A stretch of 64,000 nucleotides of DNA, from NCBI GenBank assembly GCA_029981855.1, contig JARRCS010000007.1, positions 1-64,000 on the forward strand, in the 5' to 3' direction. Below are positions 10,115 to 19,728 of the stretch, one piece after another (position 1 is the first letter of the stretch; each line of letters begins with the position of its first letter). This stretch comes from Halanaerobiales bacterium (GTDB lineage Bacteria; Bacillota; Halanaerobiia; Halanaerobiales; DTU029). The notes below the pieces were generated by a model. It was not told the origin of the DNA. It ran no database searches and saw nothing but the letters and a program-made list of their open reading frames with translations. The translations under genes and the position numbers were made by a program.

Positions 10115-10969
10115 CTATTTCAGGGCTTCGGCGCCACCGACTATCTCCGAAATTTCCTTAGTAATTGCTGCCTGACGGGCTCTATTATAATAAAGGGTTA
10201 ATTCATCTATCAGTTCTCCTGCGTTATCTGTAGCAGCATCCATGGCCGTCATCCTTGAACCAAATTCACTGGCCTTGGATTCCAGCAGGGTGGAATAGAG
10301 AATATTATTAACATATTTAGGTAGTAAAATGTCCAGTACCTCCTCCGGAGAGGGTTCATAGATGTAATCAACCTGTTTCTTTTCCGTATCCTCCTCCGGT
10401 GAACTAATCGGTAAAAGGGGCATCACCTTACAGGTCTGGCTAATGGCAGAATTAAAATGGGTATAGATAATACTAACCCGGTCAACAATCTCCTCTAAAA
10501 ATAGGGAAATTACCTCCTCGCCAACCCTTCTGGCAAAGTTAAAATCAGGGTAATCATCAATTTTAATATATTCGGAGACTATCCTGTAACCCCTTTTAGC
10601 AAAGTAATCCCTGCCCTTTCTCCCGATTGTCAGCAAGCTTGCCTCTCCCTTCTTCTCAATAGCCTCTTCTGCTTTAGCGATTACTCTGGCATTATAGGCA
10701 CCGCATAAACCGCGGTCAGCAGTTATTATTATGTAAAGGTGTCTCCTGCCTTCCCTCTCACTCAGCAGGGGATGGTCCCTTGCCTCCCGCGTATATCTAA
10801 AAACGTCGGTCAGGATCTCCCTGGTTTTATTAAAAAAGGGTCTGGCATTCTCGGCTTTTTTCTGCGAATTCCTTAATTTAGCTGCTGCTACCATCTTCAT
10901 AGCCCTGGTAATCTTCTGGGTATTTTTCACACTGTTAATCCGACGCTTAATATCGCGCATCGTCTCCAT
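10115..10969 (-). CDS. atpG: ATP synthase gamma subunit
   Basis: A 284-residue rotor shaft with the conserved N terminus MRDIKRRINSVKNTQKITRA, the central Rossmann-like fold (TADRGLCGAYN) and C-terminal helix AMDAATDNAGELIDELTLYYNRARQAAIT. The chosen ATG follows GAGGTG at good spacing and adds METs before the family start. A 224-bp gap with a long palindromic element separates it from atpA, unusual in an otherwise tight operon. Confidence 0.96.
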   Translation of the reverse strand: METMRDIKRRINSVKNTQKITRAMKMVAAAKLRNSQKKAENARPFFNKTREILTDVFRYTREARDHPLLSEREGRRHLYIIITADRGLCGAYNARVIAKAEEAIEKKGEASLLTIGRKGRDYFAKRGYRIVSEYIKIDDYPDFNFARRVGEEVISLFLEEIVDRVSIIYTHFNSAISQTCKVMPLLPISSPEEDTEKKQVDYIYEPSPEEVLDILLPKYVNNILYSTLLESKASEFGSRMTAMDAATDNAGELIDELTLYYNRARQAAITKEISEIVGGAEALK

Positions 10970-11027
10970 TCATTCTCACCTCTATTATACTCGTAAGGCT
11001 CTAACTTTCTCCAAATGAAAACCTTAT

Positions 11028-11195
11028 AAGTTAGATATACACTGAACGAACGTTAAAAAAGCTCCGACCCCGGACTGAAAGTGAGAAACTGGTTAACAAA
11101 ATACTGTTGAAACGAAGTGAGTTTATTTTGTTGCATCTTACTTGAAGGAGGAGCCGGGAATTAGCTTTTTTTAATGAGTAAAGTATATCTAACTT
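11028..11195. repeat. Long imperfect palindromic element inside the atp operon
   Basis: Perfect 13-bp terminal inverted repeats AAGTTAGATATAC (11028-11040) and GTATATCTAACTT (11183-11195) bound about 168 bp. Further inverted pairs lie inside: TTAAAAAAGCT near 11053 with AGCTTTTTTTAA near 11163, and AACAAAATA (11095-11103) with TATTTTGTT (11123-11131). The element fills the atpA-atpG gap and its right end overlaps the atpA stop codon. It looks like a MITE-type or RNA-folding element. A shorter related stretch is at 14291. Confidence 0.75.
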
Positions 11196-12732
11196 ATTCC
11201 TCGTTAATCAGACTCTTCTCCTCAATGACAAAGTCATCCTTAAATTCCCTGATGACCTCCTTTAACTTCTTCTCCGTCTCCTCTGTAAACTCGCCCTCCT
11301 TCTTGATGCTTTCCCCTATCTCCGGGTAGTTACTTCTTAAATAACTTAAGAATTCCTTTTCAAAGCGTTCTATATTATCCACCGGGATATCATCAAGATA
11401 ACCGTTAACAACCGTATAGATAATCATTACCTGTTCCTCTACAGGCATCGGTGAATACTGGGGCTGTTTTAAGACCTCAACAATTCTTTCACCCCGGTTC
11501 AACCTCTTTCTGGTAGCCTGGTCCAGGTCAGAACCGAACTTGGCGAAGGCCTCAAGCTCCCTATACTGGGAAAGATCAAGCCGTAATCTTCCTGCTACCC
11601 TCTTCATCGCCTTAGTCTGAGCAGCACCACCAACCCTGGACACGGAAATACCTACATTAACAGCCGGCCTTACCCCGGCAAAGAAAAGCTCGCTTTCCAG
11701 GTAGATTTGTCCATCGGTAATAGAGATAACATTGGTAGGTATATAGGCGGAAACATCTCCGGCCTGGGTTTCAATAATCGGCAGGGCGGTAAGGGACCCG
11801 CCTCCATGTTCATCATTCAGTTTAGCTGCCCTTTCCAGCAGGCGGGAGTGAAGATAAAAAACATCACCGGGATAGGCCTCACGTCCGGGCGGCCTCCTTA
11901 AAAGCAGGGACATAGCCCGGTAAGCAACAGCATGTTTGGAAAGGTCATCATAGATAATCAGCACATCTCTGTTCTCTTCATACATAAAATACTCACCCAT
12001 CGCACAACCGGCATAGGGTGCTATATAGACTATCGGGGCCGGCTGGCTGGCAGTAGCCGAGACGATAATGGTATAATCCATTGCCCCACTATCCCGTAAG
12101 CGTTCCGTTATCTGGGCCACAGTTGAGGCCTTCTGCCCGATGGCCACATAGATACAGATAACATCCTGATCCTTCTGATTAATAATCGTATCAATGGCTA
12201 TAGCCGTCTTCCCTGTCTGGCGGTCACCGATGATCAGCTCCCTCTGACCGCGACCGATGGGAATCATCGAATCTATCGCCTTTAAACCCGTCTGCAAGGG
12301 TGTATCAACCGGCTTACGCTCCACAACCCCGGGAGCCGGTGACTCAATCGGGCGGAACTTCTCGGAATTAATTGGCCCCTGACCATCCAGGGGCTGTCCT
12401 AGCGGGTTGACAACCCTGCCCAGGAGCTCCCTCCCTACAGGCACCTCAACTACTCTCCCGGTCCTTTTAACCGTATCCCCTTCCTCAATAAAGGTCTCAT
12501 CTCCCAGTAAAACACAGCCGATATTATCTTCTTCGAGATTTAAGGCCATACCGAAGATCCCGTTAGGAAACTCCAACAACTCACCGGCCATGGCATCCTC
12601 CAGTCCGTAAACATGGGCAATACCATCCCCTACATCCAGGACCGTACCGATACCTTCGGTTTCCAGCTTCGTACCGTAATCCTCTATCGCTTTTTTAATT
12701 ACCGAGCTGATCTCCTCAGGTCTAATTTGCAT
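11194..12732 (-). CDS. atpA: ATP synthase alpha subunit
   Basis: A 512-residue F1 alpha subunit with the non-catalytic-site P-loop [11 protein letters not shown] (near residue 170), the arginine-finger region [17 protein letters not shown] (near residue 365), and the C-terminal helical bundle. The length is typical. It overlaps atpH by 11 bp, indicating translational coupling, and is followed by the palindromic element before atpG. It forms the alpha3beta3 hexamer with beta. Confidence 0.97.
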   Translation of the reverse strand: MQIRPEEISSVIKKAIEDYGTKLETEGIGTVLDVGDGIAHVYGLEDAMAGELLEFPNGIFGMALNLEEDNIGCVLLGDETFIEEGDTVKRTGRVVEVPVGRELLGRVVNPLGQPLDGQGPINSEKFRPIESPAPGVVERKPVDTPLQTGLKAIDSMIPIGRGQRELIIGDRQTGKTAIAIDTIINQKDQDVICIYVAIGQKASTVAQITERLRDSGAMDYTIIVSATASQPAPIVYIAPYAGCAMGEYFMYEENRDVLIIYDDLSKHAVAYRAMSLLLRRPPGREAYPGDVFYLHSRLLERAAKLNDEHGGGSLTALPIIETQAGDVSAYIPTNVISITDGQIYLESELFFAGVRPAVNVGISVSRVGGAAQTKAMKRVAGRLRLDLSQYRELEAFAKFGSDLDQATRKRLNRGERIVEVLKQPQYSPMPVEEQVMIIYTVVNGYLDDIPVDNIERFEKEFLSYLRSNYPEIGESIKKEGEFTEETEKKLKEVIREFKDDFVIEEKSLINEE

Positions 12733-13300
12733 CTATTTCCACCCCCAACTCACTTACTGGAATCGCTGTAATTCTTTCCTCCAGTGATTCTAACTGTTTC
12801 TTGATACTACCATCGATTATGTAATCACCTAATTTTATAATTAACCCCCCGATAATACCGGGATCACAGCTTTCTTTAATCATAATCTTCTTATAACCCA
12901 TTAATTGCCCTAATTTACTCTTTAAATTCTCCTTTAACTCCTGACTCAGCTTTATGGCAGAGATAACCTCAACCTCTGCGATCTCTTCTTCCCGGTTAAC
13001 CAGTCTGTTAAAGTCCTGAATAATTTCCTCCAGGAAATACTCCCGCCTCTTGTCAATTAAGAGGTATAAAAAATTAAAGGTCAAGCCGGAAAGCTGATTA
13101 GTAAATATCTGTTTTAAGATCTCCTTTTTATCTTCAGGCAGAACCCTGTGATGGAAGAGTATTTTCTTCAGCTCATCATGCTGTTTAATAATCTGCCAGA
13201 TCTCATTTAATTCATCTCTGAGTACAAGCAGGTTATTATGCTCCTTCCCCAGGGCAAATAAGGCCTGACTGTATTTTTTAGCAACCTCATTGCGCATCAT
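12722..13300 (-). CDS. atpH: ATP synthase delta subunit
   Basis: A 192-residue OSCP/delta protein: N-terminal six-helix domain ([17 protein letters not shown]) and a C-terminal region with the motif [26 protein letters not shown] typical of the family end. It clamps F1 to the b-subunit stalk. Overlaps of 4 bp with atpF and 11 bp with atpA show tight coupling. Confidence 0.95.
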   Translation of the reverse strand: MMRNEVAKKYSQALFALGKEHNNLLVLRDELNEIWQIIKQHDELKKILFHHRVLPEDKKEILKQIFTNQLSGLTFNFLYLLIDKRREYFLEEIIQDFNRLVNREEEIAEVEVISAIKLSQELKENLKSKLGQLMGYKKIMIKESCDPGIIGGLIIKLGDYIIDGSIKKQLESLEERITAIPVSELGVEIDAN

Positions 13301-13803
13301 TTAAGATCACCCAGTCTCTGCTGATCCAGTTCCTGAATATATTGATTGATTAAGGCTTCATGTTTACCCTGGTCCAGTTTCTCCTGAATCAGCTTGCCAG
13401 CTATCAGCAGGGAGAGAGAAGCCAGTTCATTTCTTACCTCCTTTAAGGCCTCCTTTTTTGCCTGATTGACCTCATAGAGCTTACTCTCCTTGATCCTCTC
13501 TGCTTCCTTTTTAGCCTCGGTAATAATCTCCCTGGCCTTCCTTCTGCCCCGCTTCTCCGCCTCTTCTATAATATCCTGGGCCTCTTTTCTGGCCTTTTTC
13601 AGCTCTGCCTCGTACTTATCTCTTAAATCCTCAGCCTCACGCTTTTTCGTCTCTGCCTCCGTCAGGTCATTCTCTATCTTCTGGGAACGTTTATCAAGGA
13701 TCTCGGTTATCGGGCCATATAAATAGCGTTTCAATAACCATAATAAAACAAGAAAGTTAATAACTTGCCAGAAAATAGTCCAGTTGATATTGACCAAAAC
13801 CAC
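13297..13803 (-). CDS. atpF: ATP synthase b subunit
   Basis: A 168-residue stator protein: one N-terminal membrane helix (IFWQVINFLVLLWLLKRYLY) followed by a long charged coiled coil rich in Lys, Glu and Ala. The start appears to be GTG or a nearby TTG behind AGGGGGTG. It is preceded by a 165-bp gap containing a dispersed repeat, so spacing to atpE is unusually large. Confidence 0.94.
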   Translation of the reverse strand: MVLVNINWTIFWQVINFLVLLWLLKRYLYGPITEILDKRSQKIENDLTEAETKKREAEDLRDKYEAELKKARKEAQDIIEEAEKRGRRKAREIITEAKKEAERIKESKLYEVNQAKKEALKEVRNELASLSLLIAGKLIQEKLDQGKHEALINQYIQELDQQRLGDLK

Positions 13804-13920
13804 GTCACCCCCTACAGAATTAATCTGTCATCTCATATTAAAAGAACAATTACATGATTTATATCTACAGACTAAATGCTCATAATTCTATAAAGCGGGA
13901 GGGAAGTTGCCTCCCCTCCC

Positions 13921-13968
13921 TGAATTGGAAACATCTATTTGTAGTTTACAAAAAAGAATTCCTATAGT
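13921..13968 (+). repeat. Dispersed intergenic repeat, copy B
   Basis: TGAATTGGAAACATCTATTT GTAGTTTACA AAAAAGAATTCCTATAGT, the same block order as copies at 3811 and 63792. It lies between atpF and the second c-subunit gene and abuts that gene's stop codon. Confidence 0.75.
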
Positions 13969-14241
<273 letters not shown>

Positions 14242-14290
14242 CTATGATGCTTTTTGATCAAAATGTTAAATTAATCTTATCCTTTGAGGC

Positions 14291-14338
14291 AAGTTAGCTA
14301 TAACACGGACGAATGTTAAAAATGCTCCGCTAATTTGC
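14291..14338. repeat. Short copy related to the palindromic atp element
   Basis: AAGTTAGCTATAACACGGAC GAATGTTAAAAATGCTCCGC resembles the left half of the element at 11028 (AAGTTAGATATACACTGAAC GAACGTTAAAAAAGCTCCG), and an ending TAATTTGCT partly inverts the start. It fills most of the gap between the second c gene and the atpI-like gene and touches the latter's stop. Confidence 0.6.
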
Positions 14339-14745
14339 TACCTGTAACTTTCCAGCTTTTTCTCTAAACTTCCTTTAATGATATCTATCATAACCAGCCC
14401 TATCACCGTCAGCTTGACGAAAAAGAGGCCGACGGCTGCAGCTAGAAAATTGACAGAAGGATTTTTCCGGGCCACAAAGAGAACTACAAAGTAGATTATG
14501 TATTCGATAAAATAGCGGTTTCTAATAAATGTGCTTGCCTTCTTCTCCTGCATATCGAGGGCACGCTCTATCTGGATTAATCTTAACCTGAAGATTAAAG
14601 TAGCTATCAAAAGGCCAAAGATAAACCCCAGTAAGGTTGCAAATTCACCTCTGATAAGTGAGTAGATCAGGGGGATTAAAGCCAGAGAATATGTTTTCTT
14701 TAAGATCTCCTGCTGTAGTTTAGCAGGTTCATCGATATATTTCAT
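14338..14745 (-). CDS. atpI: ATP synthase subunit I-like membrane protein
   Basis: A 135-residue protein with about four hydrophobic segments and the ATP_synt_I pattern: GFIFGLLIATLIFRLRLIQIERALDM followed by a basic stretch (IRNRYFIEYIIY). AtpI-type proteins help assemble the c-ring and may supply ions such as Mg2+. Its place is odd: the gene is sandwiched between two c-subunit genes rather than upstream of atpB. That suggests the c-atpI pair was duplicated or rearranged. It starts 13 bp after the first c gene. Confidence 0.8.
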   Translation of the reverse strand: MKYIDEPAKLQQEILKKTYSLALIPLIYSLIRGEFATLLGFIFGLLIATLIFRLRLIQIERALDMQEKKASTFIRNRYFIEYIIYFVVLFVARKNPSVNFLAAAVGLFFVKLTVIGLVMIDIIKGSLEKKLESYR

Positions 14746-14758
14746 ACTCGTTCACCCA

Positions 14759-15040
<282 letters not shown>

Positions 15041-15069
15041 CTAAAAGTTCAGGTCGGATTAAATCATTA

Positions 15070-15732
15070 CTATCCCGACTTGGCCACGGAAATATAAGCT
15101 ATGGCAATCATACCAAAGATTAAGGCCTGTATCAATCCCACAAATAAACCAAACCAGGCATGGAGCGGAACAGGTATTAAGCCCGGTGCTACCTGATAGA
15201 TAAGGGAGATAATGATTCCGCCCCCCACAACATTTCCAAAAAGACGGAAGGAATGGGAGATTGGCCTGGCCAGTTCACCTACTATATTAAGGGGCAAAAG
15301 AAAGATTACCGGTTCACCAAAACCCTTTAAATAGCCCCAGAGACCGTTATCCCTTACCCCCTCATAATGGCTGACCAGAAAGACTACCAGAGCCAGACCC
15401 AGGGTAAGATTAAGGTCACCGGTAGGACTTACCAGACCGGGAACCGTGCCTATCAGGTTACCTACTCCGACATAGATAAAGATGGTTCCTATAAAGGGCA
15501 AGAATCTCATTGCTTCACCCGGCAGCATCGCTTCCAGCTGATCATGGATTGATGTAATCAGTAATTCCACAGCATTCTGTAAACGGCCGGGCTTAAGGGT
15601 TAACCTTTTTGTAGCCACCCTGGCAAAGATAACAATTAAAATAATGGATAGCCAGGAAACAATCAGGGTATCGGTAACCGGTAGGTTAGGGTTGCCAAAA
15701 AGATATGTAACTACTCGCGGGCCAGGATTCAT
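15070..15732 (-). CDS. atpB: ATP synthase a subunit
   Basis: A 220-residue stator protein with five to six membrane helices. The essential Arg is in ARPISHSFRLFGNVVGG (near residue 160), the half-channel arginine facing the c-ring carboxylate. Loop and helix 5 (VPLHAWFGLFVGLIQALIFGMIAIAYIS) are typical. It carries ions between the membrane and the c-ring. It is second in the operon after the AtpZ-like gene. Confidence 0.95.
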   Translation of the reverse strand: MNPGPRVVTYLFGNPNLPVTDTLIVSWLSIILIVIFARVATKRLTLKPGRLQNAVELLITSIHDQLEAMLPGEAMRFLPFIGTIFIYVGVGNLIGTVPGLVSPTGDLNLTLGLALVVFLVSHYEGVRDNGLWGYLKGFGEPVIFLLPLNIVGELARPISHSFRLFGNVVGGGIIISLIYQVAPGLIPVPLHAWFGLFVGLIQALIFGMIAIAYISVAKSG

Positions 15733-15753
15733 TATGGAATAACCCCCTTTACA

Positions 15754-15999
15754 CTAATTTTCGACATCATTATTATTATTATCACCAATTAACTTCTTAA
15801 TTAACCGGTAATCCGAGTAAAACCCGGATACTACCCCCAGAATAATACCTGCAATCTTGAAAAGAATTTGACTGCCGGTCAACTTATCAAGCAGATACCC
15901 TAAAAAAAATCCTACACCGATATTGACAACAATAATCAAACCTAGCTCGGTTAATAAGCTTAAGGATCTAAAAATATTCTGCCAGTCACTTTTATCCAT
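15754..15999 (-). CDS. AtpZ/AtpI-like small membrane protein
   Basis: An 81-residue protein with two hydrophobic segments (LGLIIVVNIGVGFFLGYLLD and IAGIILGVVSGFYSDYRLI), the pattern of the AtpZ/AtpI family that leads many atp operons. Relatives with AtpI form a Ca2+/Mg2+ transporter or aid c-ring assembly. It is the first gene of the operon, some 230 bp downstream of the promoter, and 21 bp before atpB. Confidence 0.8.
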   Translation of the reverse strand: MDKSDWQNIFRSLSLLTELGLIIVVNIGVGFFLGYLLDKLTGSQILFKIAGIILGVVSGFYSDYRLIKKLIGDNNNNDVEN

Positions 16000-16226
16000 T
16001 TTCTTGCCTCTTTTTTGTCCATGTACACCACTAATACTTTTTCTCGATATTAGGTTAAAATCCTGCTTTTTTTTACAAAAAAATTTTTTTAATCCCGCTT
16101 GTCCATTTCTATTTTATCACATTTGAAAATTTTAATGAATTTATTCTGCTTGTTCTAAAATATGCCAGAAGAAAAAACGGCAGAAAAAATGCACCAGAAA
16201 CAAAATGAGAAATATTTCACATAATT

Positions 16227-16255
16227 ATGATACCACTAATATCTGTCATTGTCAA
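16227..16255 (-). promoter_or_regulatory. Promoter of the atp operon
   Basis: On the minus strand TTGACA (16250-16255) and TATCAT (16227-16232) with a 17-base spacer. It gives a leader of about 220 nt before the first gene, with no other obvious signal in it. Confidence 0.8.
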
Positions 16256-16261
16256 GAAAAA

Positions 16262-16285
16262 GAAAAAATCCGGCTTACACCGGAC
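16262..16285 (-). terminator. Terminator after the wecA/tagO-type gene
   Basis: Minus strand GTCCGG TGTAAG CCGGAT followed by TTTTTT, lying 30 bp past the stop of the upstream gene and before the atp promoter. Confidence 0.7.
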
Positions 16286-16314
16286 GAGAGATGTTTAGTA
16301 ATTTCCACTGAAGT

Positions 16315-17364
16315 CTATACATTACTCTTCTCAAGGGTGGCACCTTCACTGGGCAATTCTACCGTAAAGATCCCCAGCTTCCAGGCGCCAAATATCAGTC
16401 CGACTATAACTAAGGTAAGTAGGACAAGGGCCTCCTGCAACCTGGAACCGTTAATAATCAGGGCCATCAGGCCGAGCCCGAGACTGATCCCGTAAACACT
16501 TAAGACAGCCTGCCGCTGATTCATACCCAGGGCAAGCAAGCGATGATGAATATGTCCGTGGTCAGCCTCTCCAATGGGCTTCCCGTTATAAAGCCGGCGG
16601 ACTATGGCAAAGATAGTATCAAAGATGGGAAAACCAAGAGCCAGAAAGGGAACGACCAGGGTAACTGCAGCCGCACTCTTTAAGGCGCCGGCGACCGAGA
16701 CAGCAGCCAGGATAAAACCGGAGAACATAGCCCCGGTATCCCCCATAAAGATCTCGGCCGGATTAAAGTTGAATTTTAAGAAACCTAAAGAGCTCCCGGC
16801 CAGGGCAATGGCTATAATAGCGGCAATTACTTGTCCCTCCTGCAATCCTACAAAAAAGAGGGTCAAGGCTGCAATGGCAGAAACACCTGCTGCCAGACCA
16901 TCCAGGCCATCAACCAGGTTTAAGGTATTGGTAATACCAACTGTCCATAAGATTGTAAGGGGAATACCCCAGTAACCGAGATAGATCATCCCCCCGAAGG
17001 GATTGGTAATAAACTCTACCTTGATACCGAAAAGAATTAAAATACAGGCAGCAATAATCTGACCGCATAATTTCATCCGTGGTGAAAGCTCATATAAGTC
17101 ATCGAGAATACCAACCAGTAAAATAAAGGTTCCTCCCAGGATAATACCGGTTAAAACCCTGTTGAAGGATGTTGCCAGTAAAACTGCTGTCAGAAAACCG
17201 ATATAGATGGCAACCCCCCCGATGGTTGGAACTGGACGGGTATTAATCCGCCGGGCACCGGGTTTATCTACAGCACCGATAGCTAGAGCAGTTTTTCTAA
17301 TCAAGGGAGTAGAAAGGTAAGTAATAATTAAGCTGGCAAAAAAGGCACTTATATAAGCCTGCAT
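16315..17364 (-). CDS. Undecaprenyl-phosphate N-acetylglucosaminyl 1-phosphate transferase (WecA/TagO family)
   Basis: About 349 residues and some 11 membrane helices of the PNPT family. Catalytic motifs: LVGILDDLYE (first Asp pair), NLVDGLDGLA, FNFNPAEIFMGDTGAM and the family's HGHIHHRLL. WecA/TagO enzymes put GlcNAc-1-phosphate on undecaprenyl phosphate to begin synthesis of O-antigen, teichoic acid or other wall glycans. The second ATG (17364) is better spaced from GAGAGGG than the first (17373). It is distinguished from MraY by the His-rich loop. It lies between upp and the atp operon. Confidence 0.9.
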   Translation of the reverse strand: MQAYISAFFASLIITYLSTPLIRKTALAIGAVDKPGARRINTRPVPTIGGVAIYIGFLTAVLLATSFNRVLTGIILGGTFILLVGILDDLYELSPRMKLCGQIIAACILILFGIKVEFITNPFGGMIYLGYWGIPLTILWTVGITNTLNLVDGLDGLAAGVSAIAALTLFFVGLQEGQVIAAIIAIALAGSSLGFLKFNFNPAEIFMGDTGAMFSGFILAAVSVAGALKSAAAVTLVVPFLALGFPIFDTIFAIVRRLYNGKPIGEADHGHIHHRLLALGMNQRQAVLSVYGISLGLGLMALIINGSRLQEALVLLTLVIVGLIFGAWKLGIFTVELPSEGATLEKSNV

Positions 17365-17455
17365 TACTTGCATCCCTCTCTTCTAAGGGTAATCCACGTA
17401 TATCTGTATTAATAATAACAGATTAGGGCAAATATATGCAAAGGAAAATTATACC

Positions 17456-18085
17456 TTACTTTGTACCATAGAGACGGTCACCGGCATCCCCGAGTCCGGG
17501 AACAATATAAGCATGATCATTCAGCCCTTCATCAATTGCTGCAGTAAAGATATCGACATCTGGATGCTCCTGCTGTACCCTTTCGATGCCTTCCGGGGCA
17601 GCAATCAGACACATCAACTTAATACTGCGCGGATTTCTTTCCTTTATAAACCTTATCCCGGCAGCAGCAGAACCGCCGGTTGCCAGCATGGGGTCAACCA
17701 CGATCAAATCCCTCTCCGCAACATCAGTTGGTAGCTTACAGTAATACTCAACCGGCTCCAGTGTTTCCGGGTCCCGGTATAGCCCGACATGCCCTACCTT
17801 AGCGGTGGGAATTAGTTTTAAGACACCATCAAGCATCCCCAGACCGGCCCGTAAAATGGGAACAACCCCCAGTTTCTTGCCGGCAATCATTTTAAATTTG
17901 CCCTTCTGGATAGGTGTCTCAATCTCTACCTCCTCCAGGGGAAGATCCCTGGTTACCTCATAGGCCATCAGGGTTGCCACCTCATCAACCAGTTCCCTGA
18001 ACTCCTTAGGTCCGGTATTCTTGTCCCTGATAAGAGTTAATTTGTGCTGGATTAATGGGTGATCTATCAGCTTGACCTTACTCAT
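17456..18085 (-). CDS. upp: Uracil phosphoribosyltransferase
   Basis: A 209-residue enzyme: [17 protein letters not shown] at the N terminus, the PRPP loop [12 protein letters not shown] (near residue 130) and the C-terminal uracil-binding [17 protein letters not shown]. It makes UMP from uracil and PRPP (salvage). It overlaps the upstream ywlE-rpiB gene by 8 bp, so the two are co-translated. The length equals that of B. subtilis Upp. Confidence 0.97.
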   Translation of the reverse strand: MSKVKLIDHPLIQHKLTLIRDKNTGPKEFRELVDEVATLMAYEVTRDLPLEEVEIETPIQKGKFKMIAGKKLGVVPILRAGLGMLDGVLKLIPTAKVGHVGLYRDPETLEPVEYYCKLPTDVAERDLIVVDPMLATGGSAAAGIRFIKERNPRSIKLMCLIAAPEGIERVQQEHPDVDIFTAAIDEGLNDHAYIVPGLGDAGDRLYGTK

Positions 18086-19058
18086 TTTCTCGGTATTCTC
18101 CCCTTTCGATTAGTTCGATCTTATCTATTCTCCTTTGGTGTCTACCGCCATCAAATTCTGCACCCAGCCAGACCCTGACTATCTCCCGGGCAAGACCGGC
18201 TCCTATTACCCTTGAGCCCATGGTCAGTACATTAGAATTATTATGGTTTCTAGTGGCCCTGGCCGAAAAAACATCATGACAGAGGGCGGCCCTGATTCCC
18301 TTAACCTTATTAGCTGCAATCGACATCCCGATTCCGGTACCACAGATTAAAATCCCCCGGTCAAACTGCCCGCTGGCAACACCGCTGGCAACTTTATAGG
18401 CAAAATCCGGATAATCTACCGACTCGCTGGAATCAGTCCCGAAATCTGTATAGGCAAATCCCTCTTCCTCAAGTAAATCAGTAATCTCTTTTTTAATAGC
18501 ATAACCGGCATGATCACAACCAATAGCAATCTTCAAATTACCATCCCTCCTATAATAAGTATTCTTGATTTTTCTTTTTTTTCCTTCTTCCAAAAAAAAT
18601 TGTTTCCTTTTACCTATTACTTCTTTTAGATGAGCCTTAATTTCATCCCTGACCTCCTGATAGACTTCCTCAGATTGTCCAAAGGGATCGGCTATATCTA
18701 AATCATTCTTAATCCCGGCAAACTCCTTGAGGGTAAATACCTTATCCCTGGCTTCAGGGTCAATCTGAAGAACCATCTCCTTATGGGCCCCGGTCATGGT
18801 CAGAATTAAATCTGCTTCTTTAACCAGTTTCTCATCTAGCTGCCGGCTAAGATGTTCATTGATATCAATACCTTCATCTTTAAGTACCTTGATAGCATAC
18901 TTACTTGGTCCCTGACCCGGCAGAGCGGCGATCCCGGCCGAACTGATCTCCCATTTTCCCTTGAGATCCGAATCCTCATCGATTATCCGGCGGAAGAGAT
19001 GCTCAGCCATGGGGCTGCGGCAGGTATTTCCTGTACAGACAAAGATAACTTTAGGCAT
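18078..19058 (-). CDS. Low-MW protein phosphatase (YwlE-like) fused to ribose-5-phosphate isomerase B
   Basis: A 326-residue reading frame with two enzymes. Residues 1-150 are a low-molecular-weight Tyr/Arg phosphatase: [14 protein letters not shown] (Cx5R loop) and DIADPFG (general acid Asp). Residues from about 176 are Rpi[41 protein letters not shown]. The two are normally adjacent separate genes. The linker contains an A8/T8 homopolymer and encodes a perfect SD (AGGAGGG) before a TTG that would start RpiB at its usual residue. A one-base indel in the homopolymer would end the phosphatase at TAA just before that SD. So this is either a recent fusion or a frameshift (biological or sequencing), and RpiB is likely also made alone. 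Confidence 0.88.
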   Translation of the reverse strand: MPKVIFVCTGNTCRSPMAEHLFRRIIDEDSDLKGKWEISSAGIAALPGQGPSKYAIKVLKDEGIDINEHLSRQLDEKLVKEADLILTMTGAHKEMVLQIDPEARDKVFTLKEFAGIKNDLDIADPFGQSEEVYQEVRDEIKAHLKEVIGKRKQFFLEEGKKRKIKNTYYRRDGNLKIAIGCDHAGYAIKKEITDLLEEEGFAYTDFGTDSSESVDYPDFAYKVASGVASGQFDRGILICGTGIGMSIAANKVKGIRAALCHDVFSARATRNHNNSNVLTMGSRVIGAGLAREIVRVWLGAEFDGGRHQRRIDKIELIERGEYRENE

Positions 19059-19091
19059 CTATTTTCACCCTCCCTGGTTCTACCTGGTTTT

Positions 19092-19667
19092 TCATACTAA
19101 GCCGGCAAAATGTAGACCTAGATAGATAAGGGCCAGACCGCCGACAATCTGGGCCTCATCACCCAACCAGTGTCCGATCTTCGACCCGAAGTATAATCCG
19201 GCGGCCATCATCAGCCCGGCAACAGGCCCGGTAATTAAAGCGATTGCAGGATAGATATTTCCCAGCATACCAAGGCTAATCCCAACCGAAAGGGAATCTA
19301 TGCTGACACTGAAGGCCAGAGCAACTACCCCCCAGCCCCTCAAGGATAAATCACTAAGCTCCTCTTCCCTGTCAAGCCATTTTTCTATCACCATATAAAA
19401 ACCGATCAGTAATAAAAGACCTGAACCAACCAGGTTCAAAACCCTGTCTATTCTCCCATTTAGCCCCAGCAAGATCCTCAGGATATCCTCGATAAAATGG
19501 CCCCCGTAGAGGCCGGATAAAGGCATAAAAATATGGAAAACAGCTATCAGACTGCTTATTTTAATAATATCCCTGAGACTGTATTTTTGAATACCAATAA
19601 CTATTGCCACCGAAAAGGCATCTGTTCCCAGGGCAATAGCTACGGTTATCATCTCCAGCAAACTCAA
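19092..19667 (-). CDS. mntP: MntP-type putative manganese exporter
   Basis: A 191-residue protein with six membrane helices in two repeats, each holding an Asp motif: ALGTDAFSVAI (helix 1) and AFSVSIDSLSVGISLGM (helix 4), characteristic of MntP (DUF204). MntP proteins export Mn2+. Its place between tsaC and the phosphatase gene matches other Firmicutes (ywlC-ywlD-ywlE order). No manganese riboswitch is visible in the 60-bp gap upstream. Confidence 0.88.
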   Translation of the reverse strand: MSLLEMITVAIALGTDAFSVAIVIGIQKYSLRDIIKISSLIAVFHIFMPLSGLYGGHFIEDILRILLGLNGRIDRVLNLVGSGLLLLIGFYMVIEKWLDREEELSDLSLRGWGVVALAFSVSIDSLSVGISLGMLGNIYPAIALITGPVAGLMMAAGLYFGSKIGHWLGDEAQIVGGLALIYLGLHFAGLV

Positions 19668-19728
19668 ACTACTTTTCCTCCCAACAACAACGTGGATTTT
19701 GTTAATTTATATGCTTTAACTCTGAGGT

